In this document: in pieces, positions 54,443 to 63,208 of the stretch
How the letters are laid out: every line of letters begins with the position of its first letter
How positions within the stretch are numbered: position 1 is the first letter of the stretch
Assembly (NCBI GenBank): GCA_021816775.1
Contig: JAKAXA010000004.1
Coordinates: 1 to 64,000, forward strand
Length of the DNA: 64,000 nucleotides
Direction of reading: 5' to 3'
From: Pseudomonadota bacterium
GTDB lineage: Bacteria; Pseudomonadota; Gammaproteobacteria; Steroidobacterales; Steroidobacteraceae
The notes under the pieces: generated by a model
Database searches by the model: none
What the model was told of the DNA's origin: nothing
The model's input: only the letters and a program-made list of their open reading frames with translations
Made by a program: the position numbers and the translations under genes

Positions 54443-55696
54443 ATGCGCAGCCCGCGCGGCCGCATGAGCGACGAAGCCCGCGGCATCAACGGCTCGCTCT
54501 GGGCGCTGGCGGCTCTGGGGTTCACCGGCGGACTCGGCGGTGGCGTGGTGTTTCCGATCCTGCCGATCGTGGGCCAGGCGCTCGGCATCGCCCCGGCCAT
54601 GATTGGTCTGATTCTCTCGCTGAACCGCATCACGCGGCTCGGCATCAACCCGCTGACCGGCCATCTGGTGGACCGCTTCGGCGCGCGCTGGCCCCTGGTC
54701 GGCGGCCTGCTGGTCGAAGGACTCGCCACCCTGTGCTACACGAAGGGGCTCGCGAGCGCTCATGCCGCCGGCTGGTTCCTCCTCGGGCGCGCGCTCTGGG
54801 GCGTCGGGTCCTCGCTGCTGCTGGTCGGATCGCTGGCCGCCGCCCTCATCGTCAGTTCCGCCGCCGCGCGCGGCCGCGCCACCGCGCTGGTTCGCATGGC
54901 GCTCAGCTTCGGTGTGCCGGCAGGGCTGCTGCTCGGCGGGCTGGTGGCCGACCTGATCTCGGCGCGGGCGGCGTTCCTGTCTGCCACATTCATCACTTTC
55001 GGGGGCATGATCGCCGCCTACTTCATCGCCCCGCGCACGCGGGGCGCGGCCGCCGGGCGGCGCCACCAGGCGCCGCCGCACTCCGGCGCCGCCGTGCTGC
55101 GCGATCTGCTTCGGCCGGGCCCGCTGTGGATCGTATGGCTGTTCAATTTCATCGTGTTCTTCTCCGTGCAGGGCGTGATCCTCTCGGCGCTGGTGCTCAT
55201 CGTGCGCGACCGCCACCTGATGCTGCCGGCACTCAATGCCGAGGGCTCCGCCGGTATGCTGATGGCCGTCATGCTCGGCACTTCGGCGGTCGTCTCCTGG
55301 ATCGCGGGCCGCTCAATCGATGAGCGCGGCAACAAGACGCGCATCCTGCTGCCGGCCGCCGCCGGTCTGGCGTGCGGCTTCGCCCTGCTGGCGTTGGCGC
55401 ACACGCTGCTGCCGGCGGCCCTCGCGCTCGGCATCATCGGTGTCGGCCTCGGCGGCATCAGCGTGCCGCTCATCGTCGTCATGGGTGAGCTGATCAGTCC
55501 GGAGCGCTATGGGCGCGCGATAGGCATCTATCAGGTCGCCGGCGACATCGGCGGCAGCCTCGGCCCGATCACGGGCCTGGAGGCGATCGCGCGCTTCGGA
55601 CCGACCGTACCGCTCGGCGTTCTTGGCGCGCTGCTCACCGTCACGCTGCCGCTCGCCGCGATTCTGATCCGGGTTGAGCGCCGTTTGCGCCGCTGA
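54443..55696 (+). CDS. MFS-type transporter
   Basis: This 417-residue protein has twelve predicted helices in two six-helix halves with a loop near 200 (RTRGAAAGRRHQAPP). NRITRLGINPLTGHLVDRFG carries the family loop 2-3 signature. An ATG at 54464 is an alternative start. It probably exports a drug or metabolite. Its stop faces the POT gene with 25 nt between. Confidence 0.85.
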   Translation: MRSPRGRMSDEARGINGSLWALAALGFTGGLGGGVVFPILPIVGQALGIAPAMIGLILSLNRITRLGINPLTGHLVDRFGARWPLVGGLLVEGLATLCYTKGLASAHAAGWFLLGRALWGVGSSLLLVGSLAAALIVSSAAARGRATALVRMALSFGVPAGLLLGGLVADLISARAAFLSATFITFGGMIAAYFIAPRTRGAAAGRRHQAPPHSGAAVLRDLLRPGPLWIVWLFNFIVFFSVQGVILSALVLIVRDRHLMLPALNAEGSAGMLMAVMLGTSAVVSWIAGRSIDERGNKTRILLPAAAGLACGFALLALAHTLLPAALALGIIGVGLGGISVPLIVVMGELISPERYGRAIGIYQVAGDIGGSLGPITGLEAIARFGPTVPLGVLGALLTVTLPLAAILIRVERRLRR

Positions 55697-55721
55697 GGCA
55701 CTGTTGCGCCCGCCGGTCCGC

Positions 55722-57200
55722 TCAGTGCACTCCGTGCATGAGCTTGCGGATCTGCGGCGCCCCGAGCAGGTAAACCAGGCTTGCCGCAATGCCGAACACG
55801 AACATCCGCAGGTAGACGTGCTCGTAATCGGCGATTGCGGGATGCGCGGCGCTCGCCGCCCCGGTGGTGAGCGTGGCGATCCAGCCGGCGATCTGGTAGG
55901 CCAGGGCCACTCCGAAGAACCATCCCCCCATGGCGAAGGAGGCTTCCTCCGGCGCCGCCAGCAGCCCCACCAGACCGTAGCCTATCGGCGAGAGCGCGAG
56001 CTCGCCGATCGTCGCGGCGAGATAGCAGGCGGCGAGCACGCCCCAGCCGATCTTGCCGTCGGCGCCCGTCCCGTAGCGGATCCCGGCGACCATGATGCCG
56101 TAGCTGAGCGCGACCAGCAGCAATCCGATGCCGAACTTGCGCGGCGTGGACGGGTCCCGGCCGCGCTTGCCGAGCCAGGGCCACAGCAGCGCCATCAGCG
56201 GCGCGAATATCAGGATGTAGAGCGGATTGGCCGCCTGGAACAGCGTGTAATTGAACGGCGCGTTCACGTAGTCACGCGCGAAGAAATTCAGCGAGGTCAC
56301 GCTCTGGTAGCTGAACGTCCAGAACACCACCAGCGCGACGAACAGCACGAGCAGCGCGAGATAGCGCTGTGTCTGCACGCGGTCGCCGCGGCGGATGCAG
56401 CCCACCACGAAGTACAGCACCAGCACCGCCATGAACGCGTACATCATCCAGCCGAGGATCTGCGGCCGCGACAGCAGCAGCGCCGTCGGCACGGCCAGCA
56501 CGGCGATTCCGATCAGCACCCACAGCGTCGCGATGGGACGCTCGAGCTGCTTGCTGCTCGGAACCACCGGGCGCAGCTTGTGCAGGCGCAGTTGAAACAC
56601 AAGCGCCGCGACCAGCTCCCCCGCCGCGGCCGCGATGAATCCCCAGCGGTAGCCGTAGCGATGGCCGACCAGATCCGCGCACACGAACGGCGCGATGAAC
56701 GCGCCGAAATTGATGGCGAGGTAATAAAGCGTGTAGCCGCCCTCACGACGCGGGTCATTGTCGGCGTAATTGCGCCCGATGAGCACGGTCAGAGGGATGC
56801 TGAGCCCCACCGACAGCGCGAGCAGCGCCATGCCGACCTCGAAGCCGAACAGGCTCGGCAACGTCATCAACACCATAGCCACGATCAGGAGCCACAGCGA
56901 CATCGCGAGCGCCCGCACTTCGCCGAGGACCTTGTCGGCGACGTATCCGCCGGCAATCGGTGTGGCGTACATCAGCGCCAGAAAGCCGCTGGCCAGCAGA
57001 TCGGCATGCCGTTGTGCAGCGGCGGCCGACAGTCCGTGGTAGAACTGCTCGGCGATATAGGGAGCCAGATACGCCCGATAGCCGTAAAAGGAGAAGTTGA
57101 AGCCGACCGTGACGAGAAGCAGCATCCACAGTTGACGAGGGTGACCCCAAAGCGTCTGCGCCGCGGCGCCGTCGGGCGTCCGCGTCTTGTCGTTTTCCAT
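55722..57200 (-). CDS. POT-family peptide/nitrate-type transporter
   Basis: This 492-residue proton-coupled oligopeptide transporter has FNFSFYGYRAYLAPYIAEQF in helix 1 (the ExxER-type motif of canonical peptide carriers is changed here to GYRAYL), PIAGGYVADKVLGEVRALAM and YYLAINFGAFIAPFV (second POT motif). SFYGYRAYL in place of ExxERFxYY suggests altered proton coupling or substrate. It is divergent from the MutS-like gene over 193 nt. Confidence 0.85.
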   Translation of the reverse strand: MENDKTRTPDGAAAQTLWGHPRQLWMLLLVTVGFNFSFYGYRAYLAPYIAEQFYHGLSAAAAQRHADLLASGFLALMYATPIAGGYVADKVLGEVRALAMSLWLLIVAMVLMTLPSLFGFEVGMALLALSVGLSIPLTVLIGRNYADNDPRREGGYTLYYLAINFGAFIAPFVCADLVGHRYGYRWGFIAAAAGELVAALVFQLRLHKLRPVVPSSKQLERPIATLWVLIGIAVLAVPTALLLSRPQILGWMMYAFMAVLVLYFVVGCIRRGDRVQTQRYLALLVLFVALVVFWTFSYQSVTSLNFFARDYVNAPFNYTLFQAANPLYILIFAPLMALLWPWLGKRGRDPSTPRKFGIGLLLVALSYGIMVAGIRYGTGADGKIGWGVLAACYLAATIGELALSPIGYGLVGLLAAPEEASFAMGGWFFGVALAYQIAGWIATLTTGAASAAHPAIADYEHVYLRMFVFGIAASLVYLLGAPQIRKLMHGVH

Positions 57201-57393
57201 CGGCTCATACCGCCTTTCGCGAATTGTATTCACCACGGCGCGGTGCGGGCGAACCCGCCTTGACCCCCAGCCGACTCCCACCCCAAAGCCGGGCGAAGCC
57301 CGCCTGGCCCGCGATCCTACCATCGTTGCCGCGCTCCACGAGCGCACGCCGATCGCGCCACACGCTCGCGCGGCCTGCCGCTATACTGCGCCG

Positions 57394-59178
57394 GTGACGC
57401 CGAGCGAAGAGTACGCCGCCAGGCTCGCGGACCGGGAAGCGCGCATCGCCGCGCTGCAGCGCAGGGCCCAGCGCTTCGGCACGGCCCGCCTCTCACTCGC
57501 CGGCACCGCGTTCGTCATGGGTTGGATGGCCTGGTACGCGCAATGGTTCAGTGCGCGCTGGATCGCGCTGCCCGTGGCCGCGTTCGCCGTCCTCGTCATC
57601 GCCCATTCGCGCCTTCGCCGCCGGCTGGCACGCGCCCACCGCCAAGTGCAGTTCTATCGGCGTGCAGTGGCACGCATCGAGGACCGCTGGGCCGGCACGG
57701 GCATGCGCGAGCACCCCTGCGACGATGCGCATCATGTGTATGCCGCGGACCTCGATCTGTTCGGCGAGGGCAGTCTGTTCGAGCTGCTCTGCGCGGCACG
57801 GACGGCGATGGGCGAGCAGACGCTGGCCGAGTGGCTGCTGGCACCGGCCGACGCCGCCGAGATCCTTCGCCGCCATGAATGCCTCGACGAGCTGCGCGAG
57901 CGACTCGACCTGCGCGAGCAGATCGCCGTTCTCGGCGAGGACGACGCCGCGCTCGTGAAGCCGCAGCGGTTGCTCGCCTGGGCGCAATCGGCCAATGCGC
58001 TCGGGAGCCGGTGGATCCGCGCGCTGGCCGTGGGGTTGCCGGCGGCCCTGCTCGGCGCGGCGCTGTGGGGTCTCTCGAGCGGCGCGTGGTCGCCCGCTCT
58101 CGTGATCCTGGCCATCGAGGCGACGCTCCTGTATCGCCTGCGCGCCACGATCGCGCCGGTGCTCGACGGCGCCGCCAGCAGCTACGACGCCGATGGCCTG
58201 CGCACGTTTGCGCAGCTGCTGAAGGAGATCGAGCGGCAGCGCTTCGCCTCGGCACCGATGCGCTCGCTGCAGGCACAGCTCGATGCGAACGCCGCAAGCT
58301 CCTCTGCGGCCATGGGACGGCTCGCCTGGGTCAGCGCATTCGCCGAGGCGCGCGAGTCGATCATCGTACGCTGGTTTCTGAACGTCCCGTTGCTCTACCC
58401 GCTGCAGCTTGCGCTCCTCGCCGAGCGCTGGCGCCGCCGGTACGCGGCCGACCTGCCGCGCTGGATCGAGACCACCGGGCGCTTCGAGGCGCTCGCCTCC
58501 CTCGCCCAATACCGCTTCGAGCATCCGGAGCATCCTTACCCCGAGTTCGTGCCCGAGGCACGCTCGTTCGAGGCGCACGGCCTCGGACACCCATTGCTGC
58601 CCTCGAGCCGCTGTGTGCGCAACGACGTGCAACTCTCGGCACGGGCACCGGTGCTGCTGGTCAGCGGCTCGAACATGTCCGGCAAAAGCACGCTGCTGCG
58701 CGCGGTGGGGCTGAATGTCGTGCTCGCCATGGCTGGGGCGCCCGTCTGCGCACAGGCACTGCGGCTCGCGCCGCTGGCGCTCGGTGCGAGCATCCGGGTC
58801 AACGACTCGCTGCGCGAGGGCCAGTCACGCTTCTCCGCGGAGCTGACCCGGCTGCGCCAGATCGTAGCGCTCGCCGAGAGCGGCTCGGCGCTGCTGTTTC
58901 TGATCGACGAGCTGCTGCAGGGCACCAATTCCAACGATCGGCGCATCGGCGCCGAGGGGCTGCTGCGCACGCTGATCGAGCTCGGCTCCATCGGCATCGC
59001 CACGACCCATGACCTGGCGCTCACCGAGCTGCCCGGACTCGCCGCACGGGTGCGCAACATTCATTTCCGTGAAACGATGCGCGAGGGGCAGATGCACTTC
59101 GACTACACGCTGCGCCCCGGCGTCGTCACCACCAGCAACGGCCTGGAGCTGATGAGGGCAATGGGGCTTCGCGTGTGA
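57394..59178 (+). CDS. Membrane-associated MutS-like ATPase
   Basis: The GTG at 57394 opens VTPSEEYAARLADREARIAA. There are two membrane helices near 35-70 and two near 210-245. The C-terminal ATPase has Walker A (GSNMSGKST), Walker B (FLIDELLQGTNSNDR) and TTHDLALTEL; the MutS core domain lies between. The MutS mismatch-binding domain I is absent. Such membrane-linked MutS homologues are widespread but uncharacterised. A role in mismatch repair is unlikely. 594 residues. Confidence 0.87.
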   Translation: MTPSEEYAARLADREARIAALQRRAQRFGTARLSLAGTAFVMGWMAWYAQWFSARWIALPVAAFAVLVIAHSRLRRRLARAHRQVQFYRRAVARIEDRWAGTGMREHPCDDAHHVYAADLDLFGEGSLFELLCAARTAMGEQTLAEWLLAPADAAEILRRHECLDELRERLDLREQIAVLGEDDAALVKPQRLLAWAQSANALGSRWIRALAVGLPAALLGAALWGLSSGAWSPALVILAIEATLLYRLRATIAPVLDGAASSYDADGLRTFAQLLKEIERQRFASAPMRSLQAQLDANAASSSAAMGRLAWVSAFAEARESIIVRWFLNVPLLYPLQLALLAERWRRRYAADLPRWIETTGRFEALASLAQYRFEHPEHPYPEFVPEARSFEAHGLGHPLLPSSRCVRNDVQLSARAPVLLVSGSNMSGKSTLLRAVGLNVVLAMAGAPVCAQALRLAPLALGASIRVNDSLREGQSRFSAELTRLRQIVALAESGSALLFLIDELLQGTNSNDRRIGAEGLLRTLIELGSIGIATTHDLALTELPGLAARVRNIHFRETMREGQMHFDYTLRPGVVTTSNGLELMRAMGLRV

Positions 59179-59215
59179 GGGGCCGGGTCAATGCGCCCCG
59201 CACCCGTCGGCGGGG

Positions 59216-59800
59216 CTACTGGGCCGCAGGCTCCTTGGCTCCTTTGGCGACCCCCACCACCTTCGGTACGCCGAACTGCCCCTGAAGCTGCTCGAGCTTC
59301 GCCAGGTCGATCGAGCCGACGATGTCGACGATCGTCAGCTCGCGCGGCTTTTCCGCGACGATCGCCATGCCCTTGGTCTGCGCGCCGCGGCGCAAGATGT
59401 AAATGTCGACGTCGGTGTCGCCCCTGCCTCGCTTGCGCTGGTGCACCGAGACGATCGGCGTCCAATCGGGCGCCGCGAGCTGCGCCATCACCGTTTTGAC
59501 CGCGGCCTTCGAGTACTCCTCGGCATGGGCGAAGTGGTAACTGCGCACATACACACCCCGCAGGCCCGCGATCAGCTGGCGCAGTGCGGCGGAATTGGCG
59601 TCGTGGCCACCGCTGAAGAATCCCGCCGCCATCCCGAGCTCGGACGGGTCGAGCGAGACGTCCACCGAGCGGGTGGCCTTCTTGGCGAGCGCGCTGAAGT
59701 CCGGCAGCGCCAGCCTTCCCGGCTCGCTGCCTGTGGCCGCCGCGGCGGCCACAGGCAGCCCGATCAGCGCACAGATCACCAGGACATAGATCGATCGCAT
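59216..59800 (-). CDS. Exported DUF4252 protein
   Basis: A signal peptide (MRSIYVLVICALIGLPVAAA) precedes about 170 residues typical of DUF4252 (VDVSLDPSELGMAAGFFSGG, GVYVRSYHFAHAEEYSKAAV, PIVSVHQRKRGRGDTDVDIY). These proteins are linked to ECF sigma operons and probably act at the envelope. It is the last gene of the sigma/anti-sigma unit, 47 nt after the anti-sigma gene. Function unknown. Confidence 0.85.
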   Translation of the reverse strand: MRSIYVLVICALIGLPVAAAAATGSEPGRLALPDFSALAKKATRSVDVSLDPSELGMAAGFFSGGHDANSAALRQLIAGLRGVYVRSYHFAHAEEYSKAAVKTVMAQLAAPDWTPIVSVHQRKRGRGDTDVDIYILRRGAQTKGMAIVAEKPRELTIVDIVGSIDLAKLEQLQGQFGVPKVVGVAKGAKEPAAQ

Positions 59801-59847
59801 GAGCGTCTCCGGATGTTGATTGAAGGATCGCCGCACCGGCGTGCACC

Positions 59848-60243
59848 TTATGATTCGTGGCCGTCGTCGCGAAGCACCAGTTTGCGCGCCGTGCCGAGAG
59901 CCTCGGCGGTGACGCTGAGCGCCTGCAGCAGCTCCGCCCGGGCCTGCATGCCGCGCGAGTGCGCCAGTGACTCGCTGCGCCAGTGCGCCACCCCGACTGC
60001 CGCAACCGCGCACGCCAGCACCGTGGCCGCCACCCATTGCGGGGCGGGCCGGGGCAAACGGAACCGCGCCGCCGATCCCGCCCGGGCGAGCCAACCCCGC
60101 AACACTGCCGCCCTCGGCCCGCGTGAGGCAGCGAGCGCCCGCTGCGCACCGTTCACTCGCTGCATCACTCGCTCGGTGAACGGTGCGCCGGGATCCTCCG
60201 GTCGCAGCGCCCGACGCAGCTGCGTTTCGAAATCGTCAGTCAT
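59848..60243 (-). CDS. Anti-sigma-like membrane protein
   Basis: This 131-residue protein has an N-terminal cytoplasmic part (TDDFETQLRRALRPEDPGAP), one membrane helix (WVAATVLACAVAAVGVAHW) and a short outer tail. The start overlaps the sigma stop by 4 nt (ATGA). Position and layout indicate an anti-sigma factor for the ECF sigma just upstream. No zinc-finger (ZAS) motif is seen. Confidence 0.75.
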   Translation of the reverse strand: MTDDFETQLRRALRPEDPGAPFTERVMQRVNGAQRALAASRGPRAAVLRGWLARAGSAARFRLPRPAPQWVAATVLACAVAAVGVAHWRSESLAHSRGMQARAELLQALSVTAEALGTARKLVLRDDGHES

Positions 60244-60884
60244 GACTGCACTCCCGCACGAGGAGATCGCGCTCGCGCATCCCAGAGCCCGCGCAGCCTG
60301 GCGAGCGATCGCTTCAGATGGCTCTTGACGGTGTTGGTCGGCACATCGAGCACCTCGGCAATCTGCGCCGGATCGAGGTCTTCCTGGAATCTCAGCAGCA
60401 GCACCGCCCTCGGCATGGGCGCAAGCTCTGCGATCAACCCCAACAGGAACCGCTGCAGCATCGGATCGCCATCGGACTCCGCCGCGGGCAGCTCTGCGGC
60501 CGCCTCCAGAGGCAGGTTCGCCAGCGCCGAGCGCCGCCGCAGCCGATCGATGGCCCGGTGGCAGACTGTGCGGCGCAACCAGAAGCGCAGGTGCGCCGGC
60601 GAGGTAATCGCGGCCAGATGGCGGTGCAGCGCGACGAAGACGTCCTGCGCGAGATCTTCCGCGTCCTCGCGAACCCCAAGCAGATGCAGCGCGAGCGTGT
60701 AGATGGCGTCCTGATGGGCCCGAATGAGGTCCCTGAAAGCCCCCATGTCACCCGCCTGCGCCCGCCTCAGCCTGCGGTCCGCAACGGGTTGCCCCGCCTC
60801 GGCCCCCAGGGGCTCCAGGACCGTCGAGGAGGGTTCTGCACCGGCCGGCTGCACGGCGGAGAGGCACAAGGGATCGGCTTCCAT
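60240..60884 (-). CDS. ECF sigma factor
   Basis: This 214-residue ECF factor has region 2 AFRDLIRAHQDAIYTLALHL with DAEDLAQDVFVALHRHL, and region 4 ELAPMPRAVLLLRFQEDLDP with IAEVLDVPTNTVKSHLKRSL. The N-terminus before about residue 40 is low complexity; ATG 60884 is used, with 60947 as an alternative. It starts the operon sigma / anti-sigma / DUF4252. Confidence 0.9.
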   Translation of the reverse strand: MEADPLCLSAVQPAGAEPSSTVLEPLGAEAGQPVADRRLRRAQAGDMGAFRDLIRAHQDAIYTLALHLLGVREDAEDLAQDVFVALHRHLAAITSPAHLRFWLRRTVCHRAIDRLRRRSALANLPLEAAAELPAAESDGDPMLQRFLLGLIAELAPMPRAVLLLRFQEDLDPAQIAEVLDVPTNTVKSHLKRSLARLRGLWDARARSPRAGVQS

Positions 60885-61278
60885 ATCACTCAATACGACC
60901 GCAGGGCCTCCCGGGGGTGCAGGAGTGCCATTTTTTTGGCCCGTCATGACCGCAGCTGACCCACCCGCCAGCCGGAAAGCGGCTCGGAACCCCGGTGGAC
61001 CCAGAATAGCGCGCTGCTGGAAAGCGCGATACCGCCGGCGGCCCGCATATCCGGTGCGGTGCGCAGCGCGCGCGTCCGTCCCGCCGGCTGACCCCTTTTG
61101 CCTCGCCCGCCGACCATTGGTATATTGAGACACTGAAATACCAACGCAAGTGCCCAACGCCTTCAGGTGCCGGCGATGCTTGCCCCGCCCACAGCATTGA
61201 GTCAGTGCCTCTGCCTGCCCGCGCGCTGATGCGTTCAGCCGAGGTGCTCCCATAACCATCCGCACCCCATCCAATGCC
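60885..61278. other. Divergent intergenic region, sigma operon / catabolic cluster
   Basis: These 394 nt hold no gene. They contain the inverted repeat at 61117-61144 and a run of seven Ts at 60931-60937 with no stem before it. Both the sigma operon and the cupin-led cluster probably start here. Confidence 0.55.
61117..61144. promoter_or_regulatory. GntR-type operator candidate
   Basis: TTGGTAT (61117-61123) and ATACCAA (61138-61144) are perfect 7-bp arms 14 nt apart, in the only AT-rich patch upstream of the cupin cluster. FCD-type GntR regulators bind TNGT-ACNA-like inverted repeats. A GntR gene with two winged helices ends the same cluster and may bind here. Confidence 0.5.
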
Positions 61279-61674
61279 GTGCTCCTGAAGCCCGATGCCC
61301 TGCCCCGGTACGAGCGCGGCGGCGGCGCCCGCACCACACCGCTGGTGACGCCGGCCGTCGGTGCAAGGAGTTTCATCACCGGCTACACCTCTTTCAGCGG
61401 CGGCGCCGAGATCCCGTTTCACAGTCACAACTGCGAGGAGAGCGTGGTGCTGATGGAGGGCCGTGCCGTTCTCGACATCGACGGGCGCGAATACAACCTC
61501 AAGCCTCACGAGGCGACGTACATCCCGCCCGGCATCTCGCATCGTTTCCGCAATCTGTCCAAGACCGAGCCGATGAAGATCCTCTGGATTTACGCCAACG
61601 CGAGCGCAACCCGCACGATCACCGCCACGGGCGCGACGCATCCGGTGCTCGCCGAGCATGCCAACCCGCCCTGA
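61279..61674 (+). CDS. Cupin-domain protein, first gene of the catabolic cluster
   Basis: The GTG at 61279 gives a 131-residue single cupin: EIPFHSHNCEESVVLMEGRA (motif 1, two His and a Glu) and ATYIPPGISHRFRNLSKTEP (motif 2, His). It is followed at 15 nt by the dehydrogenase, so both are probably co-transcribed. It may be a metal-dependent isomerase, decarboxylase or a small-molecule sensor. Confidence 0.85.
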   Translation: MLLKPDALPRYERGGGARTTPLVTPAVGARSFITGYTSFSGGAEIPFHSHNCEESVVLMEGRAVLDIDGREYNLKPHEATYIPPGISHRFRNLSKTEPMKILWIYANASATRTITATGATHPVLAEHANPP

Positions 61675-61689
61675 TCCGAGGGACACGCC

Positions 61690-62760
61690 ATGAGATGTCT
61701 TGTTCTGCCCGCAGACGGCATCGGTCCCGAGATCGTCGCCTGCGCCGTCGAGGTGCTGCAGGCGGCGGATCGGCGTTTCGGGCTCAATATCCACCTCGAC
61801 TACGATGAGGTCGGATTCGCCAGCCTGCGCAAGCATGGCACGACGCTGCGCAAGGAGGTGCTGGACAGGGCACGCACATACGAGGGCATCATCCTCGGCA
61901 CGCAGTCGCACGCGGACTACCCTGCGCCGGAGCAGGGCGGCCGCAATATCTCCGCCTCATTCCGCGTCGGACTGGATCTGTACGCCAATGTGCGCCCGGC
62001 CCGCACCCGCCCCTATCTGCCTTCGAACCTGAAGGCGGGCAAGAGCATGGACCTGGTCATCATGCGCGAGGCCACCGAAGGCTTCTACCCCGACCGCAAC
62101 ATGAGCCGCGGCTGGGGCGAGCTGATGCCCAGTCCCGACATGGCCCTCTCGGTGCGCAAGATCACGCGCCACTGCAGCGAGCGGATCGCACGCCGTGCCT
62201 TCGAGCTCGCCATGAGCCGCCGCCGCAAGGTCACGGCCATCCACAAGGTGAACAGCTTTCATATGACCGATGGGCTGTTCCTGGAGTGCGCGCGGCGGAT
62301 CGGCCAGGATTTCCCGCAGGTCGAGCTCGAGGACCTGCTGATCGATGCCGCCACGGCCCATCTGGTGCGCACTCCGGAGCGTTTCGATGTGCTGCTGGCC
62401 GAGAACTTCTATGGCGACATCCTCTCCGACCTTGCGAGCGAGCTGTCCGGAAGTCTCGGCCTGGCCGGCTCGGTGATGGTGGGTGAGGAGCTGTGCTGCG
62501 CGCAGGCGCAGCACGGCTCGGCGCCGGACATCGCGAATCAGGACCGCGCGAATCCGACCTCCATGATCCTCTCCGTGGCCATGCTCCTGGAGTGGATGGG
62601 CGCGCATCACCGGAAGGAGGCCTTCCGTGACGCAGGCACCGCAATTCATGGGGCCGTCGAGGCCGTATTGGCCAACCCCGCGACCCGTACTGCCGACATC
62701 GGCGGGCGCACCGGCACGCGGGCTTTCGCTGCGGCGGTCGTGGCCGCCCTTGAATGTTGA
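61690..62760 (+). CDS. Isocitrate/isopropylmalate-type dehydrogenase
   Basis: This 356-residue beta-decarboxylating dehydrogenase has VLPADGIGPEIV at the N-terminus, MREATEGFYPDRN in the substrate loop, KVNSFHMTDGLFLE (active-site Lys) and ENFYGDILSDLASELSGSLG (metal-binding Asps). The family includes tartrate, isopropylmalate, homoisocitrate and malate-like enzymes. The context (cupin, ABM, GntR) suggests a catabolic role on a hydroxy acid rather than leucine synthesis. It uses NAD(P) and a divalent metal. Confidence 0.88.
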   Translation: MRCLVLPADGIGPEIVACAVEVLQAADRRFGLNIHLDYDEVGFASLRKHGTTLRKEVLDRARTYEGIILGTQSHADYPAPEQGGRNISASFRVGLDLYANVRPARTRPYLPSNLKAGKSMDLVIMREATEGFYPDRNMSRGWGELMPSPDMALSVRKITRHCSERIARRAFELAMSRRRKVTAIHKVNSFHMTDGLFLECARRIGQDFPQVELEDLLIDAATAHLVRTPERFDVLLAENFYGDILSDLASELSGSLGLAGSVMVGEELCCAQAQHGSAPDIANQDRANPTSMILSVAMLLEWMGAHHRKEAFRDAGTAIHGAVEAVLANPATRTADIGGRTGTRAFAAAVVAALEC

Positions 62761-62772
62761 ACGGACGCCGCC

Positions 62773-62901
62773 ATGCCGCTTCAGCCGTCGACGCGCGCGT
62801 CCATCGCAGTACCGATTACGGACTACACAAGGCTCATGGGCATGCAGTCCGCGATCGGGTTGATCGTCACCAGGGCAAAGAGGATCGAGGTGTCTGAATG
62901 A
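62773..62901 (+). CDS. Possible 42-codon small ORF overlapping the ABM gene
   Basis: An ATG at 62773 opens a 42-residue frame (MPLQPSTRASIAVPITDYTR and on) that stops with a TGA at 62899-62901 sharing the ATGA of the ABM start. Its composition is ordinary, not the Arg/Pro bias of false frames. The ribosome site is weak. It could be a small protein, a translational coupler or the tail of a lost gene. Confidence 0.4.
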   Translation: MPLQPSTRASIAVPITDYTRLMGMQSAIGLIVTRAKRIEVSE

Positions 62902-63197
62902 TCGTCGAGGTTGCCGATTTCAAGGTCGCTCCCGAGTCACGCGGCGCGTTCTCCGAAGCCATCGCTCGCGCGGCGCGCACGGTACTGGCGAGCGCGGCCG
63001 GCTGCCGTGGCCACCGGATCCTCGCCTGCCGCGAATCCCCGGGGCGTTTCATCCTCATCGTCGAGTGGGACTCGCTCGAGGCGCACACGGCGGGGTTTCG
63101 CCAGTCGCCGGCATTCGCCGAATGGCGCGCCATCATCGGGCCGTTCTTCCAGCAAGCGCCGCACGTGGAGCACTTCGACGTGGTGGCCGCCACCTGA
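62898..63197 (+). CDS. ABM-family monooxygenase-like protein
   Basis: This 99-residue antibiotic-biosynthesis-monooxygenase-fold protein starts MIVEVADFKVAPESRGAFSE and has FILIVEWDSLEAHTAGFRQS and the C-terminal FFQQAPHVEHFDVV. The family oxidises quinol-like or polyketide substrates without cofactors, or acts as a dimeric binding protein. It lies 11 nt before the GntR gene. Confidence 0.85.
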   Translation: MIVEVADFKVAPESRGAFSEAIARAARTVLASAAGCRGHRILACRESPGRFILIVEWDSLEAHTAGFRQSPAFAEWRAIIGPFFQQAPHVEHFDVVAAT

Positions 63198-63208
63198 GGC
63201 GGCGCATC

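Noticed and set aside
55674-57263. Plus-strand frame of 529 codons over the POT carrier
   Set aside because: It mirrors the membrane protein on the other strand and has no hydrophobic or family pattern of its own.
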